Assembly: GCA_007922225.1 (NCBI GenBank)
Contig: ML679963.1
Location: 2,305,794 to 2,369,793, forward strand
Origin: Emydura subglobosa
Taxonomy: Eukaryota; Chordata; Testudines; Chelidae
Reading direction: 5' to 3'
DNA length: 64,000 bases
Each line of letters starts with the position of its first letter. The first letter of the stretch is position 1. The position numbers were made by a program, and so were the translations under genes. This document shows, one piece after another, positions 34,201 to 46,240 of the stretch. The notes under the pieces are model-generated. The model saw only the letters and a program-made list of their open reading frames with translations, was not told the origin of the DNA and made no database searches.

Positions 34201-36888
34201 CATCTGCTTACTAATTAAGGGACAAAGAGTTCCCTTCAAACATTTATCGTGCACGTACAAATATTAGCGATGTTGTATAGCAATTCTGTAATCCTTCACT
34301 ACACTACTGGAACAAACGGGGCAATCATCATTCGGAACAGTCATTTCCATACATCATTTTAAAAGGGAGTCCTGACTACTTTTCAAAACATCAGCATAAA
34401 ACAGTTTTGCTGCTACTATTTTTAGTAATCTTTCCTAAGAGTTGTATTGGTGTTAAATTTCATTCTGTCCTAAGATCAAATATTACAGTGAGAAATCTAA
34501 ACTTGATGCATTCTCGGATCAGAATTTAGCTTATTTAATAGCTGTCCCAGGTGCTGCTATGCCCTGTTGGACCTCGATACGTTCAGAGCAGAGATGTGGG
34601 GACAGACAGAGCAGGAGAGAGAACAGACACCACTAAGGAGAGGGGTAAGACTGATCACATGACATCTTCCATCTGGAGGCACAGTGGCCACCTTTATGTC
34701 ATCAAAGCTTCAGGCATCACCTTTCCGCTTTTGCACTGAATAAAAGCTGGGTTTTTACAGCATAATAACTACTGCATATTAACCAGCATGCTGCAAAGTC
34801 CTACTGGAGTCCAGGGGCAGGTAGATTTTACCATGATGTAGCTAGGCAAGGCCCATCCTACATCTCCCTCCCCCCCATGGTTGAGCTCACCTGGCTATAT
34901 CACGTTAACAGCTAAAGTGCCGTATTTCTCCGAGAGTTTGACAGTGGAATGGCTAACACGTTAGTTCTCCCACTGCAAACACACACCTTTTTCCTGCAGT
35001 GAAGACCTGGCAAAGGCATTTCATTCGTCCCGGTTCAGGGCATAGGTCAATCACCAGCTGGAGTCTGGCGTTTAGGCGCATCATGGGGGTTTTATATATC
35101 CCTCTGTAGCATCCCGCAGTAGCCACCGCAGCGGAGAGGATATGAGAGGAGATGGGTCTTTTTTGTGCTCTGATTCTTTTGTTCCCCTCTCTCTTTCCAA
35201 GAGGGAATCTGGATGGAGGGGGCAACAATATCTAGAAAAGCTACTTCTTTATCAGAGGCCTCATGCAGCTCCCACTGAAGAAAACTGAAAGACTCCCATT
35301 GATTTAAATGAAAGTTGGATCAGGCTTGAAGGTCTTGTCCACTCTAGGGAAAAGGTGCATTTTTCACCCAGTAGTGAACACCTAACATGAACTAACACTT
35401 TTTCCTACCAAAGACAAGGTACAAAAGTGTAGAACAGCTGGGCCTGAACTTCAACTAGTGATCCACCAGCTGGTGTGCTAAACCCACTGATCTCACCCTG
35501 CCCTAGCCATTTTTGCATAGTCACCCCTCCCATCAACTCACACTGGACATCCAGAGTCACCGTGATCTGAATGGACTGGTCCCGCACCAGCTTACAGATG
35601 AAGCTGACTCCACTGTCGGTCTCAGAGACTGGAGATATGCAGATGTTACTGGTATTCATTTTATTTCCATCTTTCAGCATCACAGTCCCATCATCTCGGT
35701 ACCAGCTTAATTCCTCCTCCTTGCTGTTGTTTCGTACAGTGCACCACAGAAACTCTTTAGAGCCAGGCTTTGTGTATAGTATTTGACTATTATTAGAATT
35801 ATTATTTATAACCAGTTCCACACCTGGAAAGGGAGTGGGGGGAAATGGACATGTTGGATTTCACAATCTGTATCTTTTGCACGGGCCAGGACAATATTAA
35901 TAATTATCAGACTGCTCTTACAATGCCCAGGCCCCAAAAAACAGGTTAAGAATAAAGTTGTCAGACTTAAATCTAATTAAATTTTCTTAAGCAGCTTCTA
36001 AAACTGCACCCATTTTTCATGCACAACTTTTGTTTTATTTATTACGATTTATAAAAGTAGACAAAAAAATACCTATCCTAAGTGCAAGCAAACACAGAGC
36101 CCTGAAACTGCCACTGACTCTGCATGGGTGCAGGAGTCTGGGTTGTGAAGAAAAAACTCACCAGCAACCACCATCTATCGCAGCAATATATTAACTCCTA
36201 CAGCAAAAGGAAACAATAAAGATAAATGCTCCATCCTGCCTAAAATGCTATGTGCTGCCAGTGTTCACAACCAGGCTTTTATGTGCTCATTTTTTCCTGC
36301 TCACGGTTTTATGTGCTCGTTTTTTTGATTGTCTCAAGTTGCCCTTGTGAGTATTTGTGAGTATAACTGGGCAGATAGATCCCCAACTACATCTGCATTG
36401 GCGTGAGTAGGGTTTTGCTGTACACAGATTGCAGATTGCAAAAAATAACCTGAAACCATTATTCTCTTGTTTGAACTCCTAGACAGCTAAAGCATGCAGA
36501 CTTTTTATTTTCCACCTATTCAAAAAATGTCATCCTCTGATTTTTGTACCCTTTGAACTCCGTTCCATTAAAAGCGAATGACACTTTTTAAAATAGGGAA
36601 GCCTCTTCAGTCTCTCCTGGTTGCTTACAATGCCACATTGAACAGATCCGTTCTTTATGCACATAGCCTATTTAGGAACGATTACTACAATACAAGAAAT
36701 GTAGGTAACCCATCGCCCTGAACGTCATCCAGTGACGGGCGCCAAGCAGAGCTTCGGGAGATATTAAGAAGCTCAGACAAAGACGCTGCAGCTTTTCTTC
36801 ACTGCTTACCTGTAACTAGATATGGCAAAAGTAAAACTGCAAGGAGAGGTACTCCACGAGGGACTGGTAGACTGCTCTTCTGGGCCAT
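28191..36888 (-). CDS. TMIGD1: Transmembrane and immunoglobulin domain-containing protein 1
   Basis: This is a single-pass epithelial cell-surface protein with two Ig-like domains, related to IGSF-type adhesion molecules. Human TMIGD1 is found in kidney and intestinal epithelium and promotes adhesion and protection from oxidative injury (established knowledge). Five coding exons on the minus strand give a 275-residue model, compared with 262 in human. It has a signal peptide (MAQKSSLPVP... with a Leu/Val-rich core, residues 1-27) and Ig1 with its Cys pair in LWCTV and SFICKL around a WYRDD tryptophan. Ig2 has LTCNVNSNP, MVWYKD and DNGTYRCEA. A membrane helix rich in Ala, Ile and Val follows, then a basic stop-transfer ARRERIFK. 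Several N-glycosylation sequons occur (NNS, NTS, NLT, NGT). The first four exons are secure. The last coding exon is tentative and lacks the PDZ-type ending known in human. Confidence 0.9.
28395..28645 (-). repeat. MIR-type SINE, minus strand
   Basis: The plus strand carries AAAGTACTTTACAAACATGA, then a GAGAGGGAAACAGA-like segment, AGCCAGTTGTCTTC and a tRNA-like head ending CCATTAGACCATG. It lies between the TMIGD1 tail exon and the transmembrane exon. Confidence 0.6.
29940..30043 (-). CDS. TMIGD1: TMIGD1 exon encoding the transmembrane helix
   Basis: This 104-base exon encodes DKKPVFPLEAIIAAVVVVLL, then TVIFGIVARRERIFK. The human equivalent is PIEPIIAACVVIFLTLCFGLIARRKKIMK. The acceptor is CCAACAG and the donor is AAG/GTAACA. 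Confidence 0.92.
30220..32350 (-). repeat. CR1 LINE, 3' part of ORF2 and tail, minus strand
   Basis: The minus strand translates to CR1 reverse-transcriptase C-terminal fragments (FNKDKSKVLHLGRTNRLHTY; RPQLENCVQFW; KDVDKLEKVQRRATKII), broken by stops. The 3' tail near 30220-30302 is separated from the body by the DNA element at 30303-31507. Confidence 0.85.
30303..31507. mobile_element. Harbinger-like non-autonomous DNA element, 1205 bases
   Basis: The terminal inverted repeats are GGCCTGGTCTACACTG and, on the other strand, GGCTATGTCTACACTG (13 of 16 matching). The element is flanked by TAA on both sides, the 3-base duplication typical of PIF/Harbinger. Removing it restores a continuous CR1. 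Two related copies of an AAGCCCTTTGCAGTTTGT phrase with a GTGGTGAATGCGTTTTAAAT phrase occur inside (30643-30723 and 30726-30851). No transposase is seen. Confidence 0.75.
32912..33180 (+). repeat. MIR-type SINE
   Basis: The order of blocks follows MIR: CTGGATTTTATTCCCAGTTC, GATTTGGAGCAAGACCCTTC, CATCTCTAAAATGGGGATAA and TAATATCACCTTC, then a GTGTGAGGC-type tail. Confidence 0.65.
33872..34150 (-). CDS. TMIGD1: TMIGD1 exon encoding Ig domain 2
   Basis: This 279-base exon has acceptor GTGAACAG and donor GAAG/GTAACA. It encodes SDVTLTCNVNSNPQATMVWY, then DRHQIYQTS and KSDNGTYRCEATS. This is a complete C2-type Ig domain closely matching human CNVKANPQAQMMWYKNSS. Confidence 0.93.
34151..35541. other. 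TMIGD1 intron between the Ig exons
   Basis: This is non-coding sequence. Short segments around 34800-35000 and 35240-35350 read like worn interspersed repeats, but no boundaries could be set. Confidence 0.45.
35542..35823 (-). CDS. TMIGD1: TMIGD1 exon encoding Ig domain 1
   Basis: This 282-base exon lies between CTTTCCAG and GTGAGT. It encodes the first Ig fold: GSKEFLWCTVRNNSKEEEL, then SWYRDDG, and ETDSGVSFICKLVRDQS. The Cys-Trp-Cys core and the DSG.x.F.C motif are present. It aligns with human ICAVQNHTREEELLWYREE and the following segment. Confidence 0.92.
36810..36888 (-). CDS. TMIGD1: TMIGD1 coding exon with start codon and signal peptide
   Basis: The ATG at 36888 opens a signal peptide, MAQKSSLPVPRGVPLLAVLL and onward, ending at a CAG/GTAAGC donor. 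The exon begins upstream at 36910 after an excellent CTCTCTCCAACAG acceptor, so 22 bases of it are 5' UTR. Human also starts MAWKSS. Confidence 0.88.
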
Positions 36889-37206
36889 CTCTGATCTACT
36901 TGGGTGGGATCTGTTGGAGAGAGAGTCATGGTTCTATTAATACTGCCAGCATGGAGTAATTATACGTTGCTGTCACCCATTCTGAATAAAATCCTCCGAG
37001 AAAGGCAATCCACAGCAGATGGGTGGTCGGGCCCTGAGGGGGAAGTTGCATTAGTTTCTTGTTGGTTGTACTCCATGTTAAAATAGAAGTGACTGGGCCT
37101 TTAAACCTCTCGACCCTTCCTTGGAAATTATTTTTTTTCTAGCAAGGGAAAGTTACTGCTGGGAAGAGACTTCCTTTCTCTTGGGATATCGACCCCTGCT
37201 GCTTAC

Positions 37207-37240
37207 CTTGGGAGAGTCTGTGAAGAGGCTTCTCCTGTTC
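37207..37240 (-). other. TMIGD1: TMIGD1 non-coding first exon (5' UTR)
   Basis: A consensus donor (CCAAG/GTAAGC) ends at 37207. Together with the strong acceptor at 36911-36913 it defines a leader intron of about 300 bases. The 5' end near 37240 is inferred from the TATA box at 37269-37274. Confidence 0.5.
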
Positions 37241-37268
37241 CGAAATGCGCAGCACTTTCCCTCCCTCA

Positions 37269-37274
37269 TTTATA
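37269..37274 (-). promoter_or_regulatory. TMIGD1: TATA box of TMIGD1
   Basis: The minus strand reads CCTTATAAATGAGG here, about 30 bases upstream of the inferred leader exon. There is no CpG island, which fits a tissue-restricted TATA promoter. The call rests on motif and spacing. Confidence 0.5.
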
Positions 37275-38599
37275 AGGTCTGAACTGTAATGTTTTTATTG
37301 TAGTTCAGTGTCAAGTGAGTCAGATAAACTGGGTTCAAGGCCTTGTTCCTTTGCTGAATTTCTGAGTACACAGAACATCAGTCAGACAATAGGGATTCTT
37401 CCTGCACTGCTCACTGTTTTATGGGACTAGCTGAGGCAATGAGTAACCAACAGGTAAGTTACTGTGTCAGCCATTGCTGATTTCAACCAAAAATGAGGCT
37501 GCTTCCTTCTCAACTTCCCTCACGTTGCTCAGGCCTGGCCCTGCATTCATTCAAGCCAATGGGGGCTTTGTTCCAGGCTTCAATGGGGCAGGAGTTTATC
37601 CTGGTCTCTCCTTCCTCCCACCACTAATCCCTTTGAAGTTCCTGGGACTACGAGCAGGAGTGAGGTGAATGGGAATTGGCTCAAACTCTGAAGTGTACGT
37701 TTGGAGGTAGGCGAGATGGGTCACGATGGTAATGTACGAAGTACAAATGAGTCTCCTCCTCCCGCATAAATTCGACCAATGCATCCCAGTCCCGAAGCAC
37801 ACCCTGGCTTACTGTTCCCCTCCTGGGACTGGCCCTGTCCCAGCTCTCTGCTGAGGCACGTCACTGCTGACCTGCAACGCCCAGTCTTAGTTCTGCTCTG
37901 CCAGCTCTGTGCCCACGACCCCCCCCCCACCACCAATGCACCCTCGTGGCACTCCCTGCTATTCCAGACTCCTCCAAGCTGGGAACGCTTCTTTTTGTTA
38001 TCTCAGCCACTGGATCCTAGGGGATGCAACTGCTTTGAACTCCATGGAGCACCAACTGCGTACAGCCAGGCTTGGTTTGTCTCCATGTGTTGAGATGCAG
38101 CACTTTGGGGGCACAGCTGAAGCACTTGGTGCTAAGGGAAGATGGTGTTTTGAATATTCTCAGAACGAAGGTGATCATTATAAACCACACGATCTTTACC
38201 GATCCTGGCCCTGAAGGAGTGCCCCACTGATGTCAATGAGCATGTGGGCGCTCAGCGCCTCTCTGGATCAGGCTCCTCAGAAACCTGGGATCAGAAACTG
38301 GCTACAGTGTGCCATAAAATGCATTTCATAGGACGGAAAGGCACCCTGGACAAGGTGAACTATGTCCAACCATCCAGCAGAGAGCACCAGTAGGTTTGCA
38401 GAGCTGCTGACGGATCACTAGAGGGTGCCAGTGTGCAAAATACTATTCTTTGCAGCTCTGAACATGGGCAATTCATTTATCTGTTGATTAAAAACACAAA
38501 TCAAGACCCAACAAGAAGCCATTTGCAACAAACATATGTTGTATTTGATACCTACACAAAGTACTTTGGAGAGAGGAATCAGAGTGGGGCCTCTCTCTC

Positions 38600-39140
38600 T
38601 GACACTAGCTGTCCTCCCATGCTCAACATGGCTGAAACAGAGCTCTTAAACTTTCCACCAAGCCCTCCCCACTACCTCCTTTCTTGATCACTGTGGACAA
38701 TACCACCATCCTCTCAGCTTCTCAGGCCCATAACCTGGGTGTCATCTCTCACGCGCCCCTCTCTCACTTGCCCCTCTCATCCAGGCTAAGTCTAAATCTT
38801 GCAGATTCTTTCTAGACAATCTCTCTACGACACGGCCTCTCCTACCCATCCGCACAGCTACACTCTCATCCGGGCTCTTGTCAGCTCGCGTCTTGATTAT
38901 TGCAACATCCTTTTCTCTGGCCTTAACAAATGCAATCTTGGTCCCACTCATATCCATTTAAAATGCTGCTGCAAAGATCGTTTTCCTAATCCATTTCTTT
39001 GCCCACATCACTCCTCTCTTTGCATCCTTCCACTGGCTCCGCCTTTTCTACGGCATCAAACATGAGCTCCTTGTCCTCACTTTCAGGGCCTTACACGGCC
39101 TATTCCCACCCTACCTATCAGCTCTCATTCACCATCCTGA
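38600..39140 (+). repeat. LINE (L2-like) reverse-transcriptase fragment
   Basis: Translation in shifting frames gives the C-terminal RT region of L2-type LINEs: NLGVI near 38730, RALVSSRLDYCNILFSGL near 38865-38920, then HWL and FRALHGLFPPYLSAL near 39030-39125. Frameshifts show that it is dead. Confidence 0.65.
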
Positions 39141-39194
39141 GGGTGATTCCTGTCTCCGATTGGCCCCTGATGCCAGCCTCCATCACCCGCTTGT

Positions 39195-39545
39195 TAAATT
39201 GTCAAACAAGCATCTAAAATTGAAAGGCAGAACATTTAAAACTGACAAGAGGCAATGCTTTTTTGTATACAATGCATGCACAGTTAGCCTGTGAAACATA
39301 TTGCCACAGGGTATCATGAAGGCCTGGAGCTTGGTGAGATTAAAAAAAAGGACACGTTAATATGGATGACATCATCCATGCTGATGGTGATAAGAATAAA
39401 AAATTATGAGGGGTATAAATCCTCGTACTTCAGAGGATAAATCAGCCACTAACTGTCATGGCAGCAAGAAACTTCTCCGATGGAGAGATTATTCCGTAAC
39501 TCTCTATGGTGGAGGCTTTTGTGCTTTCATTTGAATCATCTGGTT
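39195..39545 (+). repeat. CR1 LINE 3' fragment
   Basis: CR1 tail phrases are present: GGCAGAACATTTAAAACTGA, ATATTGCCACAGGGTATCAT, then GCAAGAAACTTCTCCGATGG and ATCTGGTT at the end. Confidence 0.65.
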
Positions 39546-41399
39546 TTATGGTTTGATCCAATATGGCGATTCCAACCTCCCTATCTATGATAATTCCTGT
39601 GTTTATAAGATGCAGCCTGTCCTGGTGTAGAGAGGCAATGCTGACCTAGTGAAAGCAGCACATTTTACAAGTTGAGATCTTTCCTTGGATACAACTCTGA
39701 AGATGTCCAGAAGGAATGAATAAATCATTTTCAGTCAGTTCCTGAGAGTAATCCAAGCCTAGCAAACCCGAGAGGAGGAGAGTTAGGACGTGATAGGCAG
39801 TGGGACAAAGTTTATTTTCTGTTTGATGGTCTAGACTCTGGTTCCAAACATTAGACCTAGTTTAGACTGGATTTGATCATTCAAAACATCCATAACTGAA
39901 AAATTAAACTTATGACCTTTCTTACTCTGATTGATAAAAATCATTCAACTTTTCTTGAGAAATGGTTTGAAAAATGAAAGTTGCCCAGGCAGTTAGCTGT
40001 GTAATGGGATATGCAAAACCATGCATAATCTAGGGATCAAAGATATTGGTTAATTTGTCAAGCAAAGAATCAGCCAAGCATAGCATTAATACCATTCCGA
40101 GGAACATGTTCCCACAATAGTGCCTGAGGTGTTGCTCAGAAGTCATTACCATCTTCCTAATCGCTCCAGTTCCCTGATTTTAATGCAGGGTGCAGCATAC
40201 TTTGCAACAACACTTATGTGTGCAATCAACTCTATTCTCTCCATTTGCTGACTGTCAGTGTTGGAAAGTAAAGCCTGATTAATGCCACCCAACACACTTA
40301 GCACAACATCCCCTCCCACCAAACCTGCTCTTATCTTTTTCCCAGTATTTGAAACCATAACAGAGCATCATTATTGCCCCAGGAAGATTCAGAACTCATG
40401 CAGCAACTGGTTTCCACTGTGAGATGCATAGATAGCAAATATGCCTTGATTATATTGTTAATAAACCATAGTTCCTGCTGACCTTACAGCAGGAAAGCTA
40501 TCCCCCTATTCCCCGATCAAGAATATAAAACAAGATTACAGGTTGTACCTCTTTTTGCTCAGAATAGAAGACCAGCAATCCACATCTTGAACGGTGAGAC
40601 ACAATGTCTGGAGAATATCAAATAAGGGAAGCTGGAAGCTCCATTCCCCAAGGGATAGGAAGTGAGATGTTTAAACAAGGTTTTCAAGCTATTGTTACCC
40701 ACACAACATACGGATAGAACTTCTTCTCTTTCTATCTGGCTACAGGAACCCCCTCTAGGGTTTGGCGGTTGAGAGTGACACCTTGTTTTCCCGTGCAGAG
40801 TGGCCACTGCGTCCTGGAGTTAATCAAGTTTCACAGGGCAGTGCAGGAACTAAGTTAAACCAGTTAAGAATGCTTGGTAGAGACAGGTTCTATGGATTAA
40901 ACTTCCTGATACCCCAAGAAATCCAAACCATCTAGATTTCATGCCACATGAGAAACTGTCCATTTGTTTGCCTTGTGAATCAGATCTCTCTGTAGGTGGA
41001 TAATCTGTCTTGTTCCTTCAATATGCCGGGCCGCACAGAGGTTTGGGGGGCCTGGCGCAAAATCAGAAACTGAGGCCCCCCTCTCCTCCAAAAAATACCC
41101 ACTGAGGGGAGGCCCCAAGCGGGATGGGGGAGCTGGAGATCAAGCCCACTTGACACTCATCGCACAACGGCAACTCCGGTTCCACAGGGCTGGGCCTGGC
41201 TGTCCACTCCGGGTGTTGTGACCTGACGAACTCAGCTTTGGTCTGGCCACCCCTTCATCATGACGGAGGGGCCACTGGGATAAAGCTGAGTGGCACTGCA
41301 ACCCCATACACCGAGTCACGCCACTTGGTTTGGGGGCCCTCTCAAATGGGGGTCTGAGGAAAACTGCCCCCTTTTGCCTCCCCTTTTGTCTCTTCTTTT

Positions 41400-42110
41400 G
41401 TTGTAAATCTTGAAGGATGTGAGATACAAGTGTTAGATATAAGCACAGAACGTATGGAATGGACGATGTCCAATAAATGTAAGGGAACTAGAAGGGATGT
41501 TGTTTGCTTTTCTGTCTAAATGTATGTTGTGCTCTAGAAGTGACAGGAATTATATGGCATTGGGAATATTGAAAGATATAAGCTCTAACCAGTATATAAA
41601 CTTGAAATATTAAAAGAAATTGCTTTTAAAAGGGAAGGGAGAATTCCAATGAATAATAGGAGTTAACAGAGAAATACAAACCTTGACATGAATAAAACAT
41701 AAAGAAAAGGCTCATAGAAATTTGTTATACGTTGATCTCAGCTAGGGGATATAGAAAGAAGTAGCAGAGAACTGAGAAAACAGTAATCTGAGCCCAGTTG
41801 GCAAGTGTCCAACAGGAAATAAGAGGGTTGCCCCCCCCCAATAAACCCTGAAAACAGGGTATATAAACTCAGGTCACTGGAAACTCAGAGTTGACCCGAA
41901 CCTGCAGTGCTAGGAGTGCTAATGGACGGTCTAGAAAATCTAATAGAAGATCTAGTTGTGCTAATGGACACTTGAACCAGCCACTTGAGCAGACTTTCCC
42001 CTATTCCAGGGTTCCTCGGACTGAGAAGTGATGAGACTTGATTTCTGAGATTGTATTTCTCTTTTTATTCTTTGACATAAATAACTGAAAGTTCCCATGT
42101 TGAGCCTATG
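41400..42110 (+). mobile_element. Possible LTR-like sequence
   Basis: The stretch has an LTR-like promoter, GGGTATATAAACTCAGG near 41857-41873, after AT-rich U3-like sequence. An AATAAA at 41840-41845 precedes the TATA, which is the wrong order. No terminal repeats or target duplication were found, so this remains a weak call. Confidence 0.28.
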
Positions 42111-42339
42111 TCAGAAAGGCTGCAGCGAACCATAATTTGGACGTTAACTGAACGATGCTATATGCATGTTCCTCCTTTGCAACTCCAAGTAATTTGGCCT
42201 AAGAGAACCTCAAACAATCATTTTAAGCAATTGTGTTTGATGTTTTAATCTAGTCCCTCTCATACCAAACACCAGAAATAGCAGGGATCACATTTCTATG
42301 ATTGCCTTAACACAAGTGCATCCTCACTCCTTGAGTTAC

Positions 42340-42520
42340 TTGAAAGATGATAAATGTATGAGAGGTAGTAAAGATTTGAAAACTGATGATTATAAGTAAA
42401 TGTAATCAAAAGGAAATATTTCTTCACACAACATACAGTCAACCAGTGGAATTCCTCGCCAGAGGATGTTGTGATGGCTGAGATTATAACGGGGTTCAAA
42501 AAAGAATGAGACATTTATTT
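42340..42520 (+). repeat. CR1 LINE fragment
   Basis: AAAGGAAATATTTCTTCACA, CAGTGGAATTCCTCGCCAGA and GGGTTCAAAAAAGAATGAGA match the CR1 segment downstream of ORF2. Confidence 0.65.
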
Positions 42521-44419
42521 TCCTCTTAAATCTCTCCCTGGTTTGTTGATGACCCTTTCTGTGTGTTTAGGGGAGCAGGATAATGAGATAAAAGGAGGCT
42601 CACATACAGTGCAAGCATTTACCATGTCTTGACTGATTTCATGTGATTTCTGATGGCCCGTAGAGCAAGAATCCTGAGATTGTCCCAAAACCTCCTTCTG
42701 CAAAGCTGCTCATGTGTGACTGCTGCTGTTCTACCAGGACCTACCCTTAATTTCCTCCGTGAGTAATCGTCCAAAGACTGAACTGCTCCATCTCTCCTGT
42801 CAATGGGAGACCACTTGCCATCTATCAGTCAGGAAGAGGAAATTCCAGTTCTTGACACCAAAGCAGATGGTGTGGTGAAGTGGGAGCCAGAGTCTTTGCC
42901 TACTCAGGATCCTTGTGTGCCGGCGCTACAGTTACTCTGCAAATACGAGCCCAGGGCAGTGCCGAGTGGAGGAAGCCTTCAATTTCCATAACCCACACAG
43001 GTCACGCCCCCACTCTACTGTCTTACTCACATGGGTGTCTCCAAGGCAGAGCTGCCAGGTTTGTTCCAAGTGAATGTGAAGGTGTCTCTTACAGGCTGTT
43101 GCGAAAGCTATTAAGTGACTCAGTCATTTGCTACGTGTTGTCTTCTATAATTGGCTTGGAGAAATTGCAGACCACTAGGCTTTTACTGTATAAAATGGGA
43201 ATTGGGCCTGGTTTTGACTTCAGTTACACTGGTGTAAATCCAGAATAACTCATTTGAAGTCAATGGTATCTACACCTATGTAACTAAGATCAGAATCTGA
43301 ATTGTTCTGACTTCCCTTCCCCCCTTTGCTTTAAAAACATCTAGATGGCCATGATTTCGCAACATCTCTCAACCTAATGGTATCTGGAGTGTTAATGTAG
43401 TAGACAATTCCTGTCCTGTGTGTGTGTCTCTCTCCTAGCAGCTGCACGATGCAGATGAGCCCCAAGAAGAAGACAAATGCTCTTTGTTTTCCCAGGGGCC
43501 TTTTGTTGACACTGCTAAAACACAGTTGGCTTGTACAACGGGGTTTACACCATATGACCCATAATGCAAAGAAATCTTAGTATTCAATGAAGTCAGAGAT
43601 TCATACTACCCAGAATCTCCTTAAATTACACTTTGGTACAGGCTAAACATTGAGTTAACTCATAACTGCAATAGGAAGTGCCAGGTCTGGGAAACTTACG
43701 TGTGCATAAAACATTACCAGGGTGATAAACATGAATTGTCTGGTCACTCTTGGTTTTGAACTTTGGTGGACTAGAATGTTCTGGATCCAGACTAATTTAC
43801 TTTGCCCAGTATTCACTATTGTTTCACTTGCCTTGAAATGGAAATTAACAAAGGTTTGGATGAGTGATATATGAAAGGTTTGTCTTTGTGTCAACCTGCA
43901 CTTACCTTTGTATCTCTTCTGAAACACTCTTCTGTAAAAACAATGAGAGTTCTGTGGCACTTTAAAGACTAACTAATTTAATTTTAGCAGGCATAAGCTC
44001 TTCTGTAACTATCCCCAATATAGAAGGTTCTGCAACAACATAAATTGCCATTGAGAATGTTCCTATCCCTCATGAGACCCGATGTACTGATCCGGAAGGT
44101 TGTGCCACCTAGGTCAAGCAGCACCTGTGCATTTCCTTAAGCAGCCAAAACACCAGGAGAAGTATCATCTTCCAGCCTCTGGTAACATCAGACCAGCTGT
44201 TTGTGAAGGCAGAAAAGCCCCATGCATCCGCCTCATTCCGCCGGTCTCTCTGTGGCCAGGCTTGTATTTTGTTTTCTATTGGTTGCCTTTATAGACAGGC
44301 AGTGACACTGTTGCAGCTGCTTAAGATGATATACCCACTTGTCACACACAGAAATATCACTGGCACGGTCTTTTGCCTTTTCCTCTGGTAGGACAGTCAT
44401 TCCAGAGAGTTTGCAGGGT

Positions 44420-44590
44420 TGCTATTGCCATGTTGGTCCCAGGATATTAGAGACCCAAGGGTGTGTGTGTGAGGTAATATCTTTTATTGGAGTGAGAGAG
44501 GCAAGCTTTTGAGCTACACAGAGCTCTGTGTAACTTGAAAGCTTCTCTTTCACTGCCAGAAGTTGGTCCAATAAAAGATATTCCAGAGAG
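44420..44590. repeat. Interspersed repeat forming a long imperfect palindrome
   Basis: The phrase AATATCTTTTATTGGA (44476-44491) has its exact reverse complement at 44567-44582. Between them lies a 16-base perfect palindrome ACACAGAGCTCTGTGT (44516-44531). A related, non-palindromic copy is at about 20055-20165. The family name is not known to me. Confidence 0.65.
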
Positions 44591-45639
44591 TGACAGTCTC
44601 TGCTCATCTTACTTAGGAACCTAGTCTACTCTTGATGCACAGAGATTTATGTGCAGTTTAGGAAGTTACCAGGGTAAACATAAAAATAGACACATTAAGC
44701 TGCATTTTCCCAGCCTTGAATGTGAGGCTGAAGTTAACCAAATGATTCCTCTTTAATTCTACCTAGATACAGTTCTAGTCCTTTACATCTTATTCAATCT
44801 TCCTAGTATTACTATGGAAAATGGAAACTGGAAACAGCAGAAAGGGCAACAATGCTTTTGTCAATATTTCACAGAGTTCACCTTTGATCCTAGTTATATG
44901 GTCCCTTATGAGTTACTGTGGGACTTTTATGATTTTACTGTACAGTACACTTAAAAAACAGATTTTTGTGGAGCTCCTTTTTTAAAGAAGAAAAATTGTC
45001 TTTGTATAAAATAAATCTTGCAAATCCTTCCTTCTTGCCTTATTTTTATGATAAGAAAATATAAAAATATCTTGTGAAACTTTGTCACATTTCAATGGTC
45101 CCTTCTTTGAACTGGACAAATTTCCTGTGCTATTTATTTCTTTAAGTGAAAGACAATTCACAGAACCTACTGGCCCTTGAATGGTTCTGAATTTCTTTGA
45201 GCAAAGGGTTTCTAGAACCACTTTAAGGGATCATTTTCAAAGGGGCTGAGCCCCAGTCTTCCTCCTTGCAAATGCAGTTTGCATTTTGCATAAACTGAAC
45301 CTGGGTTGTGAACCTGCCAGATGAATTGCAAGTGCAGATCAGAGTTCTTGCACTTCCAACCAGCTGACTTGCACACACAATCAGGTTGTTAGAGGTGCAA
45401 TTATTAGTGTTTATGTAGCTCCATACGTGGGACGATCCTTCACAGAACAAATATCTATTTATCTTTGAGTTTTATATTGCCACCCTCCCCTGTAGTATCA
45501 GAATGTCTTCCACTCAAAAGCAATTGCAAAGTCCCTAGTGGACTTCATGGAGCCTCTGGCACTTCTCCCTTTATGGGCTCAGAACTCTGCTTGGGGGAGG
45601 GAATTTGGCAGCTTTTGGGAAGAACAGGGATGTTTGAAT

Positions 45640-46240
45640 TATGAGTGTCACTTCTGATGAAAGGCTTTCTCGAAGAGGAAGATTTTGCAATGTTTCCTAA
45701 AGAGATCAGATGCTGGATTCACCTGATCTCCTCTGGAAGATTGTTCCATAGCTGGATCTCCTCAACAGAGAAGGTTTTGTCCCCAGCAGCACACCGATGC
45801 TTTGCCCTGGGCTTTGAAAGCTGCCTTTTCCCAGAGGAGCACAGCTGTCAGAGAGTCTCAGATTGAAATCTGGTGTTCCATGTAGTTAAGGGCTTGAGCC
45901 ATTCATTGCTGTGAAAATGAGGACCAAGGCCTCACACCGTGCTCACAGTGACCTGAGTCATGGAGAAGCTGGGCCACCACAGTCTGTACCAGCTGGTCAT
46001 CTACCTAGTCATCCATGCTTAGCAAAGAGTCGGATAGGACGCTGAGACTTTGCACCACTCTGCTGAATGCGGGCTGTGTACTACCAGGGGAAAGAGGGGC
46101 AATGTCTTGGCCAGCCCTTTGAAGTGTTTCCCTTTTCTGACCTGCATCACTTCGGTCTTGCCCCAGTCCATCTTGAGCCAGCTGCTGCCTGCTCTTCATG
46201 GAGAGCTTGTCTCCTGCTGGCATGCTGACATTTCAGCAGG
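45640..46240 (-). repeat. LINE-derived fragment, minus strand
   Basis: The minus strand reads MDWGKTEVMQVRKGKHF near 46130-46180, like the KTEV block in LINE reverse transcriptases. Plus-strand phrases such as GAGGAAGATTTTGCAATGTT are typical of a common sauropsid retroelement. The family is uncertain. Confidence 0.4.

Noticed and set aside
36904..37086. Open frame antisense to the TMIGD1 leader intron
   Set aside because: It has no homology or coding character and overlaps the splice acceptor region of TMIGD1.
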